From DAHVFK01 sp963755395 (GTDB lineage: Bacteria; Pseudomonadota; Gammaproteobacteria; Burkholderiales; SG8-39), in contig CAVWJJ010000002.1 of the NCBI GenBank assembly GCA_963755395.1, positions 1,302,001 through 1,366,000 of the forward strand: a stretch of 64,000 bases of DNA. The letters run 5' to 3'. Both the position numbers and the translations under genes were made by a program. Under the pieces are notes generated by a model, which worked only from the letters and a program-made list of their open reading frames with translations, had not been told where the DNA came from and ran no database searches. This document shows, piece by piece, positions 39,502 to 48,138 of this stretch (positions within the stretch are counted from its first letter, which is position 1; every line of letters begins with the position of its first letter).

Positions 39502-39588
39502 GGCTAACATGGCAACGCACCGGACGCGCGCGATGCGCGGCACGCTGCGGTACTGTTGGCTCGCGCGCCAGCGGTTTCCACGTTAGGT
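39502..39588 (+). other. attC site of cassette 3
   Basis: GGCTAAC (39502-39508) to GTTAGGT (39582-39588), 87 bases, both matching the RYYYAAC / GTTRRRY core rule. The interior holds complementary GC-rich arms, ACGCGCGCGATGCGCG and GGCTCGCGCGCC among them. It lies eight bases after the thioesterase stop. Confidence 0.8.
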
Positions 39589-39595
39589 TGCAGGA

Positions 39596-40150
39596 ATGGC
39601 AACACAAGCGATTGGCAATGTGTCATTGGTAGAGCCGTGTAGGGAGTATGAGCACTCTTATCGTCGCCTGATTCAAGAGATCGTCGCCGGTGAAGAAAGG
39701 CCCGTCCCATTCACGCTGGGTTTCAAGTACGACGGATTTGAGGACTTACTAAGGCGATTGAAAGACAATTCGATGGGGTTCGGACTACCCGAAGGCTTCG
39801 TTGCGCATTCGTCATTTTGGCTGGTGCAAAACGAATTCGAGATCGTGGGAGTATCGAACTTGAGACACGAGCTCACGCCCGCACTTCGCGTTGAAGGCGG
39901 CCACATCGGCTATAGTGTGCGGCCAAGCCTTAGAGGAAAGGGCTTCGGTTCGGAAGTTCTTCGCCAGACTCTGTTGCGCGCAAGGTCTCTTGGATTGACG
40001 AAAGTCCTTCTCACGTGCGGGAAGAATAATATTGCGTCGGCCAAGGTAATTGTTGCGAACGGCGGTGTACTGGAGTCGGAGGCCTACTATCCTCCAAGAG
40101 ATGAAGTTCTCCAGAAGTATTGGATTAACCTGGCGCCGAGTGCAACCTAG
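39596..40150 (+). CDS. Cassette 4: GNAT-family N-acetyltransferase
   Basis: A 184-residue acetyltransferase from ATG 39596, seven bases after the attC core. FWLVQNEFEIVGVSNLRHEL, GGHIGYSVRPSLRGKGFGSE (the acetyl-CoA motif A with R-x-x-G-x-G as RGKGFG), VLLTCGKNNIASAKVIVANG, GVLESE are the RimJ/RimL-like GNAT order. Substrate not predictable; small-molecule or ribosomal protein targets are both possible. Lower GC and many A/T-ending codons, consistent with a transferred cassette. Confidence 0.85.
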   Translation: MATQAIGNVSLVEPCREYEHSYRRLIQEIVAGEERPVPFTLGFKYDGFEDLLRRLKDNSMGFGLPEGFVAHSSFWLVQNEFEIVGVSNLRHELTPALRVEGGHIGYSVRPSLRGKGFGSEVLRQTLLRARSLGLTKVLLTCGKNNIASAKVIVANGGVLESEAYYPPRDEVLQKYWINLAPSAT

Positions 40151-40209
40151 TCCCTCAGTCCAGGCGGACGCGCGCTACGGCCGCGCGGCGCCGATTTCCG
40201 ACGTTAGGC
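40138..40209 (+). other. attC site of cassette 4
   Basis: The right core GTTAGGC (40203-40209) is perfect. The left boundary GTGCAAC near 40139 is a poor match and overlaps the acetyltransferase stop. Between them GGCGGACGCGCGC and GCGCGGCGCCG form complementary arms. About 72 bases. Confidence 0.65.
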
Positions 40210-40216
40210 TGCATAG

Positions 40217-40720
40217 ATGCCGACCTGGGCTCTTGCCACCACCTTTGTGATTGCTGTTGTCCTACACAACTCGGAGGAAGCAGCCCTTCTTCCCGCCTGG
40301 TCGGCGCACGCGGGGCGCTGGCACCCGAAAGTGGGGCCGGCGGAGTTTCGCTTTGCGGTCAGTGTGCTCACGGCCTTGCTCGTGGGCCTGGCGGTCCTGG
40401 CGTTTGCCGCAGGACCTCGCTCGGTGGTTGCATACGTGTTCTTCGGGTATGTTTTCGCTATGGCGGCCAACGCGGTCGTTCCCCACGCGCTTGCGTCCGT
40501 CATGCTGGGGGAGTACATGCCGGGCACGGCGACGGGCGTGCTGCTGAACTTGCCACTGGGCGTGGTTCTCCTGGTCCGCGCGGTATCGGAAGGTTGGGTC
40601 AGCGTCACAGGCATGGTCATCGCAGGCCCGGCAGTGGCAATTGCACTGGTCGTCGCCATTCCGGGCTTGTTCAAGGCCGGGCGGCAGCTCTTCCGGGCGT
40701 CGAGCCGCGCGGGCACGTAG
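40217..40720 (+). CDS. Cassette 5: HXXEE-domain membrane protein
   Basis: A 167-residue protein from ATG 40217 with about five hydrophobic helices. The family motif HxxEE appears as VLHNSEEAALLPAW near residue 17, and a second half-like segment is AMAANAVVPHALASVMLGEY. HXXEE proteins are of unknown function and frequent in cassettes. The codon usage is close to the chromosome, so it may have entered from a GC-rich host. No ribosome site is evident. Confidence 0.75.
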   Translation: MPTWALATTFVIAVVLHNSEEAALLPAWSAHAGRWHPKVGPAEFRFAVSVLTALLVGLAVLAFAAGPRSVVAYVFFGYVFAMAANAVVPHALASVMLGEYMPGTATGVLLNLPLGVVLLVRAVSEGWVSVTGMVIAGPAVAIALVVAIPGLFKAGRQLFRASSRAGT

Positions 40721-40732
40721 TTCGCCGGTGCG

Positions 40733-40772
40733 GCCCAACCCTTCGCTCACCCGGACCGGAACCTCGTTCGAT
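40733..40772 (+). other. Possible truncated attC of cassette 5
   Basis: GCCCAAC (40733-40739) is a good RYYYAAC core; GTTCGAT (40766-40772) is a poor GTTRRRY match. At 40 bases it is shorter than known attC sites, so it could be an eroded array end. Confidence 0.3.
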
Positions 40773-40844
40773 AAAGTGAACATCCCGAGCTAATGGAAGG
40801 GGAGGCGTGCGTGGCTGCAGGCTGGAACCCACGAAGGAATAACA

Positions 40845-42521
40845 ATGAAGAATGAAGCCAAACCCCGCGTCTACGACATGCTCGCCAGGGCCTTCGCGCA
40901 GGAGGAGGTGCGGACCTGTTTCGCGCTGCTCGGCGACGCGAACATGAACTGGGCCGAGCGGCTGGCGCAGGCGGGCTGCCGCATGATCTACGTGCGGCAC
41001 GAGCATTGCGCGCTCGCCGCCGCCATGGCGTACGCGAGAAAGAACCGGGACGTGGGCCTGGCCACCGTCACCTGCGGGCCCGGCGTGACGCAGCTGATCA
41101 CGGCGCTCCCCGCGGCGGTGCGCGCGCACCTGCCGGTGGTGGTGTTCGCGGGAGAGGCGCCGCTCAAGAGCGGCTGGTACAACCAGGAGATCGACCAGGC
41201 GCCGCTCATCACGGCGACGGGCGCGGCCTATCACCGCCTGCACATGGTCGAGCGCATGCCGGTCGCGGTGCGCGACGCGTTCCTGCAGGCGCGCCGCGAG
41301 CGCCGCCCGGTGGTGATCGGGATCCCGTTCGATCTGCAGGCGAGGCCCTGGCAAGGGCGGCCGGACCTGCCCGCGCCCTCGCAGGCGCTGCTGCCGCGCG
41401 TCTCGCCGATGCCGCCGCATCCCGACGACGTGGCCCGTGCGGCGCAGCTGGTCGCCGGCGCGGAGCGGGTCGTGGTGCTGGCCGGCCTGGGCGCGGCCGA
41501 AGCCGGGGCGGGCGAGGCCTGCCGCGCGCTGGCGGCGAAGACGGGCGGGCTGCTCTCGACGACGCTTCCCGCGCGCGGCCTGTTCCACGACGACCCCTAC
41601 TGCCTCGGCATCTCGGGCAGCTTCACGCCCGAGGTCGGGCTGGAGTACCTCGCGCAGGCGGACCTCGTGATCGCGGTCGGCTGCTCGCTCGCCTACCACG
41701 CGGGCGGCGGCGGCCAGCTCTGGCCGAAGGCGCAGATGCTGCAGATCGACCTCGACCCGGTCGCGGTGAGCCAGGGCCAGGAGACCGCGCGCCATCACCT
41801 GCGCGCCGACGCGCGCCTGGGCGTCGAGGCGCTGACGGCGGCGCTGCCGGCGCGCAGCCGCAAGTGGCGCAGCGACGCGATGGCCGCGCGCATGCGCGAT
41901 TTGAAGCCCGACAGCCACGCGTTCGAGATCGAGCCCGGGCTGCTCGATCCGCGCGACGTGGTCGAGGCGCTGGAGAAGGTGCTGCCGCAGGACTGGGAGA
42001 TGGTGAACTCGGGCGGCCACAGCTCGTGGTTCTTCGGCCAGATGCCCTCGCGGCCGCAGGAGAGGTTCCTCACCATCCGGGAGTTCGGCGCGATCGGGAA
42101 CGGCATCTCGTTCGCGATGGGGGTCGCGGCGGCGCGCCCGGACCGCACCGTCGTGCTGTTCGACGGCGACGGCAGCCTGATGATGCACGTGCAGGAGCTC
42201 GACACCATCAGGCGCCACGGGATGAACGTCCTGATCGTCGTCATGAACGACGCCGCGTACGGCTCCGAGCTGCACAAGCTGCGCGCGGAAGGGATGCCCG
42301 AGGACGGGTCGGTGTTCGGCTACTGCGATTTCGCCGGCATCGCGCGCGGATTCGGGCTCGCGGGCAGGACCTTCACCAGCCTGGACGGGCTGCCCGAGCG
42401 CGTGGCGGAGTTCGCCGCGGGCGGCGGCGCCGCGGTGTGGGACTTTCGCGTCTCCGCCAAGGTCATGTCGCCGACCATGCGCCGCGCCCATCCGCAGCCG
42501 GCGAAGGAAAAGAAGGCCTAG
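40845..42521 (+). CDS. Thiamine-pyrophosphate-dependent enzyme, acetolactate synthase-like
   Basis: A 558-residue TPP enzyme from ATG 40845. N-terminal Pyr domain: CFALLGDANMNWAERLAQAG, then RMIYVRHEHCALAAAMAYAR with the catalytic glutamate, then TVTCGPGVTQLITALPAAVR. C-terminal PP domain: FDGDGSLMMHVQELDTIRRH with VMNDAAYGSELHKL. It is neither IlvB nor the HACL2-like enzyme at 33774, differing in the second half; benzoylformate decarboxylase or a related 2-oxoacid decarboxylase/lyase is possible. It lies 24 bases before an SMP-30-like lactonase gene. Reaction not assigned. Confidence 0.85.
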   Translation: MKNEAKPRVYDMLARAFAQEEVRTCFALLGDANMNWAERLAQAGCRMIYVRHEHCALAAAMAYARKNRDVGLATVTCGPGVTQLITALPAAVRAHLPVVVFAGEAPLKSGWYNQEIDQAPLITATGAAYHRLHMVERMPVAVRDAFLQARRERRPVVIGIPFDLQARPWQGRPDLPAPSQALLPRVSPMPPHPDDVARAAQLVAGAERVVVLAGLGAAEAGAGEACRALAAKTGGLLSTTLPARGLFHDDPYCLGISGSFTPEVGLEYLAQADLVIAVGCSLAYHAGGGGQLWPKAQMLQIDLDPVAVSQGQETARHHLRADARLGVEALTAALPARSRKWRSDAMAARMRDLKPDSHAFEIEPGLLDPRDVVEALEKVLPQDWEMVNSGGHSSWFFGQMPSRPQERFLTIREFGAIGNGISFAMGVAAARPDRTVVLFDGDGSLMMHVQELDTIRRHGMNVLIVVMNDAAYGSELHKLRAEGMPEDGSVFGYCDFAGIARGFGLAGRTFTSLDGLPERVAEFAAGGGAAVWDFRVSAKVMSPTMRRAHPQPAKEKKA

Positions 42522-42544
42522 CAACGACGCGGTATAGTTCGCTC

Positions 42545-43489
42545 ATGCCCGACTGGACACCCAGCATGCGCGTTCCCGACGTCGCGGTCAGGGACGTGGA
42601 CGCTTCCTTCGCCCGCTATCGGCTGCCGCTGGCCAAGGTCGAGCGCCTGGCGGCGGGCGTCACGCGCTGGGCCGAGGGGCCGGTGTATTTCGGCGACCTG
42701 CGCTGCCTGCTCTGGAGCGACGTGCCCGGCAACTGCATGTGGCGCTGGGACGAGCAGACCGGAGCGGTCGGCCCCTGGCGCAAGCCGTCCGACCACGCCA
42801 ACGGCAACACGCGCGACCGGCAGGGGCGGCTGCTCACCTGCGAGCACGGCGCGCGCCGCGTCACGCGCACCGAGGCCGACGGGGCGATCACGGTCCTTGC
42901 CGACCGGTTCGAGGGCAAGCGCCTGAATTCGCCGAACGACATCGTCTGCAAGTCCGACGGCTCGATCTGGTTCACCGACCCGAGCTTCGGCATCCTGTCC
43001 TGGTACGAGGGCTACAAGGCGCCCGCCGAGCTGCCGACCAACGTCTATCGCATCGATCCCGCGGGCGCGCTCGCGGTCGTCGCCGAGGGCATCAACCAGC
43101 CCAACGGGCTCGCGTTCTCGCCCGACGAGGCTATCCTCTACATCGTCGAGTCGCGCTCGGAGCCGCGCAAGATCCTCGCCTATGACGTGGTCGGCGGAAA
43201 GTCGCTCGCGAGGCGGCGCGTGCTGATCGACGCGGGGCCGAAAGGCACGCCGGACGGCTTTCGGGTGGACATCGACGGCAACCTCTGGTGCGGCTGGGGC
43301 ATGGGCGAGGAGGGCCTGGACGGGGTTCACGTGTTCAATCCGGACGGGCGCCTGATCGGCCGCATCGACCTGCCGGAACGCTGCGCGAACGTCTGCTTCG
43401 GCGGCGCGCACCGCAACCGCCTGTTCATGGCCGCGACCACCTCGCTCTATGCGCTCTACGTCAACACGCAGGGCGTGGCCGGCGGCTAG
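42545..43489 (+). CDS. SMP-30/gluconolactonase-family hydrolase
   Basis: A 314-residue six-bladed propeller hydrolase. Metal-ligand regions visible: TRWAEGPVYFGDLRCLLWSD (Glu), LNSPNDIVCKSDGSIWFTDP (Asn and Asp), and GTPDGFRVDIDGNLWCGWG (Asp). FNPDGRLIGRIDLPERCANV and CFGGAHRNRLFMAATTSLY close the last blade. Family enzymes open lactones such as gluconolactone. Cotranscription with the TPP enzyme upstream is likely. Start ATG 42545. Confidence 0.93.
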   Translation: MPDWTPSMRVPDVAVRDVDASFARYRLPLAKVERLAAGVTRWAEGPVYFGDLRCLLWSDVPGNCMWRWDEQTGAVGPWRKPSDHANGNTRDRQGRLLTCEHGARRVTRTEADGAITVLADRFEGKRLNSPNDIVCKSDGSIWFTDPSFGILSWYEGYKAPAELPTNVYRIDPAGALAVVAEGINQPNGLAFSPDEAILYIVESRSEPRKILAYDVVGGKSLARRRVLIDAGPKGTPDGFRVDIDGNLWCGWGMGEEGLDGVHVFNPDGRLIGRIDLPERCANVCFGGAHRNRLFMAATTSLYALYVNTQGVAGG

Positions 43490-43500
43490 CCTGGCAGGAC

Positions 43501-43848
43501 ATGCGCATAAAGATCTACGGCATCAGGAACTGCGACACCATGAAGAAGGCCTTCGCCTGGCTCGACGCGCACGGCGTCGAGTACGAGTTGCACGACTACA
43601 AGAAAGCCGGCGTGCCGCCGGGCAAGCTCAAGGCCTGGGCGAAGCAGGCGGGCTGGGAGGCGCTGGCGAACACGCGCGGGCCGACGTGGCGCAAGATCCC
43701 GGAGGCGAAGCGCGCGAACCTCACCGAGGCAAAGATGTTCGCGCTGCTCGAGGCCAACACGAGCGCGATCCGGCGGCCGATCGTGGAGGCGGGCGGGAAG
43801 CTGCTGGTGGGGTTCGAGCCGGACGAATTCGCGCGGGCGCTCAAGTAG
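43501..43848 (+). CDS. ArsC/Spx-like reductase-family protein (YffB type)
   Basis: A 115-residue thioredoxin-fold protein. RIKIYGIRNCDTMKKAFAWL has the single cysteine at residue 10 as in YffB/Spx-like members, followed by HDYKKAGVPPGKLKAW and NTRGPTWRKIPEAKR. ANTSAIRRPIVEAGGKLLVG contains the cis-proline arm. Arsenate reduction is not assured; YffB is glutathione-dependent with unknown substrate. It runs 8 bases into the convergent NDH-2 gene. Confidence 0.88.
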   Translation: MRIKIYGIRNCDTMKKAFAWLDAHGVEYELHDYKKAGVPPGKLKAWAKQAGWEALANTRGPTWRKIPEAKRANLTEAKMFALLEANTSAIRRPIVEAGGKLLVGFEPDEFARALK

Positions 43849-45109
43849 ACGAGCGCTTCCTGGCGGGCGGCTCGGTGATGATGCGGGCGCTGCGCTGGAA
43901 GGTCCAGTAGGCCCAGGCCCAGTCGATCAGCACCACGATGCGGTTGCGAAAGCCGATCAGGTAGACGATGTGCGCGCCGAGCCACGTCAGCCAGGCGGGG
44001 TAGCCGGAGAGTTTAAGGCGGCCGAATTGCGCGACCGCCTTGCTGCGGCCGATGGTGGCGAGCGACCCGTAGTCGCGGTAGCGGAATTGTCTGGTGGGCT
44101 GGTTGCGCAGCCGAAGGAGAATGTTGTTCGCGGCGTGGCGGCCCATCTGCTTGGCGGGCGGGGCGGTGCCGGGCACAGGGGGCGTGTGCCAGGGCAGCGC
44201 GGCGAGGTCGCCGATGACTGAGATCTCGGGGTGGCCGGGAAGCGAGAGGTCGGGCTCGACGGTCACGCGCCCGGCGCGGTCGAGCGGCGCGCCGAGCGTC
44301 GCGCCCAGCGGCGATGCCGCGACGCCGGCGGCCCAGATGACGGTTTTCGCGGCCAGGCGCTCCGCGCCCGCCTGCACGCCCTCGGCGTCGACGCCGCTCA
44401 CCTGGTGGCCGAGCCAGACGCTGACGCCCAGGCGCTCGAGCTGCAGCCGCGCTTTCTGCGACAGGTCGGGCGGATAGGCGGGCAGCACCCGCTCGCCGCC
44501 CTCGATCAGCACCACGCGTGCGTTGCGCGGGTCGTAATGGCGGAATTCGCCGCGCAGGGTGTGGCGCGCGATCTCCGCCAAGGTGCCTGCCATCTCGACC
44601 CCGGTCGCGCCGGCGCCGACGACCACGAAGGTAAGCCAGGCGTTTCGCCGCGCGCGGTCCGCTTCGCGCTCGGCCTGCTCGAAGGCGAGCAGGATGCGGC
44701 GCCGCAGCTCGAAGGCGTCGTCCAGAGTCTTGAGGCCGGGCGCGTGCGCGGCCCAGTCGTCGCGCCCGAAGTAGCTGTGGGTCGAGCCGGTGGCGACGAT
44801 CAGGTAATCGTATTGGATCTCGCCGCCGTCCTCGAGCACCACGGCGCTGCGCGCGACGTCGACGAGCGCGGCCTCGCCGTAGAGCACGGTGGTGTTGTTC
44901 TGTGCGGCGAGGATCTGCCGGATCGGCGCCGCGATTGCCGGCGCGGCGAGCCCGGCGGTCGCGACCTGGTACAGCAGCGGCTGGAACAGATGATGGTTGG
45001 TGCGATCGAGCACGGTCACGCGCACCGGCGCGCGGGCGAGCGCGCGTGCGGCGAACAGGCCGCCAAAGCCGCAGCCGAGGATCAGCACGTGGGGACGATC
45101 GGCCGTCAT
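43841..45109 (-). CDS. ndh: Type II NADH dehydrogenase (NDH-2)
   Basis: A 422-residue peripheral membrane flavoprotein that passes electrons from NADH to quinone without pumping protons. FAD motif PHVLILGCGFGGLFAARAL, second site TFVVVGAGATGVEMAGTLAE for NADH, quinone-site FQPLLYQVATAGLAAPAIAA, and ISVIGDLAALPW. ATG 45109 is preferred over GTG 45127, which would leave only 11 bases from the divergent DedA start. The C-terminal amphipathic helices (GAHIVYLIGFRNRIVVLIDW) attach it to the membrane. Confidence 0.93.
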   Translation of the reverse strand: MTADRPHVLILGCGFGGLFAARALARAPVRVTVLDRTNHHLFQPLLYQVATAGLAAPAIAAPIRQILAAQNNTTVLYGEAALVDVARSAVVLEDGGEIQYDYLIVATGSTHSYFGRDDWAAHAPGLKTLDDAFELRRRILLAFEQAEREADRARRNAWLTFVVVGAGATGVEMAGTLAEIARHTLRGEFRHYDPRNARVVLIEGGERVLPAYPPDLSQKARLQLERLGVSVWLGHQVSGVDAEGVQAGAERLAAKTVIWAAGVAASPLGATLGAPLDRAGRVTVEPDLSLPGHPEISVIGDLAALPWHTPPVPGTAPPAKQMGRHAANNILLRLRNQPTRQFRYRDYGSLATIGRSKAVAQFGRLKLSGYPAWLTWLGAHIVYLIGFRNRIVVLIDWAWAYWTFQRSARIITEPPARKRSST

Positions 45110-45138
45110 GCGCGCATTTTGCGTCACAATGCGGCCTC

Positions 45139-45702
45139 ATGGACCTCGCGCAGCTGGTGCAGACCTGGGGCTATCCCGTGGTGTTCCTGGGCACCCTGCT
45201 CGAGGGCGAGACGGTGCTGCTGCTGGCGGGCCTGGCCGCGCAGGGAGGTTATCTCGAATTGCAGTGGGTCATTGCGACCGCGTGGGCCGGCGCGGTGACG
45301 GGCGAGCAGATCTGGTTCCTCGTCGGGCGGCGCTACGGCGAGCAGCTGCTCGAGCGCTTTCCGCGCCTCTCGCCCGGCGCCGAGCGCGTGCGTGCGCTGC
45401 TCGTGCGCCATCACCTTCCGGTCATCCTGTCATTGCGCTTCCTGTACGGCCTGCGCACGGTCGGGCCGATCGCGATCGGCATGAGCCCGGTACCCTGGGC
45501 GCGCTTCACTGCGCTAGACTTCGCCGCCGCCGTGATCTGGGCGGTGGTCGTGGCGTCGGCGGGCTACGCGTTCGGCCAGGTGCTGCAGATGTGGCTCGGC
45601 GATTTGAAGCGGGTCGAGCACTGGCTCGCGCTGATCCTGATCGCCGCGGGCGCCGCGCTGTGGTGGTTCAGGATCCGCACATCGCATCGGAAGAGGACAT
45701 AA
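45139..45702 (+). CDS. DedA-family membrane protein
   Basis: A 187-residue membrane protein with the DedA core: FLGTLLEGETVLLLAGLAA (helix with conserved Glu), GEQIWFLVGRRYGEQL, and LSLRFLYGLRTVGPIAIGM (re-entrant R-F-x-x-G-x-R motif), followed by one C-terminal helix. DedA proteins translocate polyprenyl phosphate and affect membrane potential. It starts 30 bases from the divergent ndh gene. Directly precedes a thioesterase gene. Confidence 0.92.
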   Translation: MDLAQLVQTWGYPVVFLGTLLEGETVLLLAGLAAQGGYLELQWVIATAWAGAVTGEQIWFLVGRRYGEQLLERFPRLSPGAERVRALLVRHHLPVILSLRFLYGLRTVGPIAIGMSPVPWARFTALDFAAAVIWAVVVASAGYAFGQVLQMWLGDLKRVEHWLALILIAAGAALWWFRIRTSHRKRT

Positions 45703-45705
45703 CGC

Positions 45706-46113
45706 ATGGAACTGCCTGCCGCGCTGAAACCGGGCCTCGCCGGCCATGCCGAGCTGATCGTGGGCGAAGAGCACACCGCGCCGCGCGTCGGCAGCGGCAA
45801 GGTGCACGTGCTCGCCACGCCGGTGATGATCAACCTGTTCGAGGCCGCGGCGCTCGCCGCCTGCGAGCGGCTGCTGCCGCCGGGCCACCAGTCGCTCGGC
45901 ACGGTGCTCAACGTGCGCCACATCGCGGCCACGCCGGTGGGAATGAAGGTGCGCGCGCGCGCCGAGGTGACGAAGGTGGAAGGCCGCACGATCTTCTTTC
46001 GCCTCGAGGCGCACGACGAGCGCGACCTGATCGGCGACGGCGCGCACGAGCGCGTGGTAGTGAACGTGGCCAAGTTCGACCAGCGGGTACAGGCCAAGCT
46101 CGCGCCGCGCTAG
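45706..46113 (+). CDS. FlK-like hot-dog thioesterase
   Basis: A 135-residue hot-dog protein three bases after dedA. LKPGLAGHAELIVGEEHTAP, LATPVMINLFEAAALAACER, GTVLNVRHIAATPVGMKVRA and VVNVAKFDQRVQAKLA follow the fluoroacetyl-CoA thioesterase (FlK) pattern, with Thr, Glu and His of that active site represented by T-P, E-A-A and H-I. Most relatives hydrolyse ordinary acyl-CoA or act in general detoxification; fluoroacetate resistance is not implied. Confidence 0.85.
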   Translation: MELPAALKPGLAGHAELIVGEEHTAPRVGSGKVHVLATPVMINLFEAAALAACERLLPPGHQSLGTVLNVRHIAATPVGMKVRARAEVTKVEGRTIFFRLEAHDERDLIGDGAHERVVVNVAKFDQRVQAKLAPR

Positions 46114-46788
46114 CTAGTAGGGGCGGACGCCGAACAGCCAGGCGTGCGAGACCAGAAAGCCGCCGTAGAGCAGCAAGCCGAACGCGGTGCGCACCAGGCC
46201 GATCTCGCCCGCGGCGAAGCGGTTGCGGCCCTGCGCGATGGCGACGAACGGGACGTTCGAGGTGAGTGCGGCGAAGCGCTGCCAGTCCGCGCCGTGCGCC
46301 TTCGCCTTGCGCATGTCCTGCAGCCGCGTGCCCGCCGCGGCGAGCAGCAGGAAGCTGCCGAAGAAGACCGTCGCCTTGAGCTCGCCGCGCGCCAGGATGT
46401 GCGCCCCGGCCCACAGCATGATGCCCCACATCACGGGATGGCGCGTGACGCGGATGATGCCTTGCGCCGGGTGCGGGCGCGCGAGCAGCTTGCCGGCCGC
46501 GACCGCGGTCGGGTTCGGCGTCAGCACGCCGCAGGCGAGCAGGATGAACGAGAACGGCATCACCGCCGCGGGCAGCCAGCGCAGCCCGGGCCATAGCGGC
46601 GCGAGCGGCGCGGCGCGGTAGGCGAGCGCCATCCACACGATCGCGCCCAGCGTCGCGAGCGAGAACAGCCCGCTGTAGGGACCTTCGCCCAGGCGGCCGG
46701 CCAGCGCCGCGCGCAGCGGCGTGCTCGGCAGCACGTGCAGCGCGAGGAAGGCGGCGCAGGCGAGGACCAGGTTGAGCATCGGATCCAT
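46114..46788 (-). CDS. NnrU-family membrane protein
   Basis: A 224-residue polytopic protein with about six hydrophobic helices. FLALHVLPSTPLRAALAGRL, GLFSLATLGAIVWMALAYR, RVTRHPVMWGIMLWAGAHIL (with the His-Pro of the family) and GYGG-like helix near the C-terminus fit NnrU, associated with nitric-oxide respiration in some bacteria and with carotenoid/isomerase-type folds in others. No nitrite or NO reductase genes are nearby, so the nitrogen role is not supported here. Convergent and adjacent to the thioesterase gene. Confidence 0.8.
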   Translation of the reverse strand: MDPMLNLVLACAAFLALHVLPSTPLRAALAGRLGEGPYSGLFSLATLGAIVWMALAYRAAPLAPLWPGLRWLPAAVMPFSFILLACGVLTPNPTAVAAGKLLARPHPAQGIIRVTRHPVMWGIMLWAGAHILARGELKATVFFGSFLLLAAAGTRLQDMRKAKAHGADWQRFAALTSNVPFVAIAQGRNRFAAGEIGLVRTAFGLLLYGGFLVSHAWLFGVRPY

Positions 46789-46820
46789 GGCGAGGGTCCA
46801 AAAAGAAACGAGGATATGCG

Positions 46821-48134
46821 ATGCTCTCGGCTGCCGACAAGCGGGATCGACCGATGCAGCTGCCCGACAATCATCCGCAACGCTTCCAGCTCGCCAACGA
46901 GGTTCACGCCCGTCCGCACGAGCCGCTCAAGGCGCCCGAGCGCGCGTTCTACCTCGCGCTGCTGGTGGACGCCGCCGCGCGCGAGCGCGAGCAGGCGCAC
47001 GTCGCCGCGCTGTGCGAGCGCTACGGCAAGCCCCCCCCGCCGGCGGAGACGATCCATTTCTCGGTCGACCTCGGCCCGCTGCGCCTGCGCTGGGAGCGCC
47101 ACACCGAGTTCTCGAGCTACACCTTCTATTTGCGCGGAGCGGGCGCCAGGCCGTTCGCCGAGCCGGCGGCGGCCGCGCTGCCGTCCGAGTGGCTGGCGGG
47201 AATTCCGGGCCGCACCGTGGTCGCGCTGCACGCCGAGCTGGTCGAGCGGGCCAAGCCGATGCCGGGCGGCTCCGAGATCGCGGCCGCGTTCGGCGGCAAC
47301 TACGTGGTCGGCGCGGGGGTGGGCGACGGGGCGGGCGCGGCGTTCACCGATTTCCGGGTGCACGCCGACGGCTGCGGCAGGGTGCTGGTGATCGACCGCG
47401 AGTTCTCCCGCTTCCAGGCCGGGCGCACGCTGCAGCGCCTGTTCGAGATCGAGACCTACCGCATGATGGCGCTGCTCGCGCTGCCGGTGGCGCGCACGCT
47501 GGCGCCGCGCCTGGCGGCGATGGAGCGCGAGCTGGCGCGGGTCGCCGCCGCGCTGGCGCAGGGCGGCGCGGGCGATGACGCGCTGCTCGACCAGCTCACG
47601 CGGCTGGCGGCCGAGGTCGAGAGCGCGGTGGGCGAGTCGCGCTACCGCTTCGGCGCGACGCGCGCCTACCACGACCTGGTCAACAGCCGCATCGCCGAGC
47701 TGCGCGAGCGCAGGCTGCCGGGCACACAGACGATCCGCGAGTTCATGCAGCGCCGACTCGACCCGGCGATGGCGACCTGCGATTCGACCGCGCGCCGGCT
47801 GCTCGAGCTCTCGGAGCGCGTGGCGCGCGCGAGCAATCTGCTTTCCACCCGGGTCGGCGTGGCGCGCGAGCGCCAGAACCAGGAGCTGCTCGCGTCGATG
47901 AACCGCCGCGCGCGCCTGCAGCTGCGGCTGCAGGAAACGGTCGAGGGGCTGTCGGTGGTGGCGATCACCTACTACGCGGTGGGGCTGGTCGGCTACGGCG
48001 CGAAGGCGCTCGAGGCGGGCGGCCTGCGGGTCGACCCGTCGCTCGCGATGGGAATCGCGATCCTGCCGCTCGCGGCGCTTGCCGCGCTGGGAGCGCGCTA
48101 CGTGCGGCGCTCGATCGCGCGCGCCGAGAAGTAG
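46821..48134 (+). CDS. DUF3422-family membrane protein
   Basis: A 437-residue protein from ATG 46821, preceded by GAGGA. HPQRFQLANEVHARPHEPLK near residue 18 and FGGNYVVGAGVGDGAGAAFT are family marks. The middle is a helical coiled region (RLLELSERVARASNLLSTRV), and two helices near the C-terminus (VVAITYYAVGLVGYGAKAL; GIAILPLAALAALGA) anchor it. The family is also called an egg-lysin-like domain; function unknown. Convergent with pepN, five bases apart. Confidence 0.9.
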   Translation: MLSAADKRDRPMQLPDNHPQRFQLANEVHARPHEPLKAPERAFYLALLVDAAAREREQAHVAALCERYGKPPPPAETIHFSVDLGPLRLRWERHTEFSSYTFYLRGAGARPFAEPAAAALPSEWLAGIPGRTVVALHAELVERAKPMPGGSEIAAAFGGNYVVGAGVGDGAGAAFTDFRVHADGCGRVLVIDREFSRFQAGRTLQRLFEIETYRMMALLALPVARTLAPRLAAMERELARVAAALAQGGAGDDALLDQLTRLAAEVESAVGESRYRFGATRAYHDLVNSRIAELRERRLPGTQTIREFMQRRLDPAMATCDSTARRLLELSERVARASNLLSTRVGVARERQNQELLASMNRRARLQLRLQETVEGLSVVAITYYAVGLVGYGAKALEAGGLRVDPSLAMGIAILPLAALAALGARYVRRSIARAEK

Positions 48135-48138
48135 CGAA

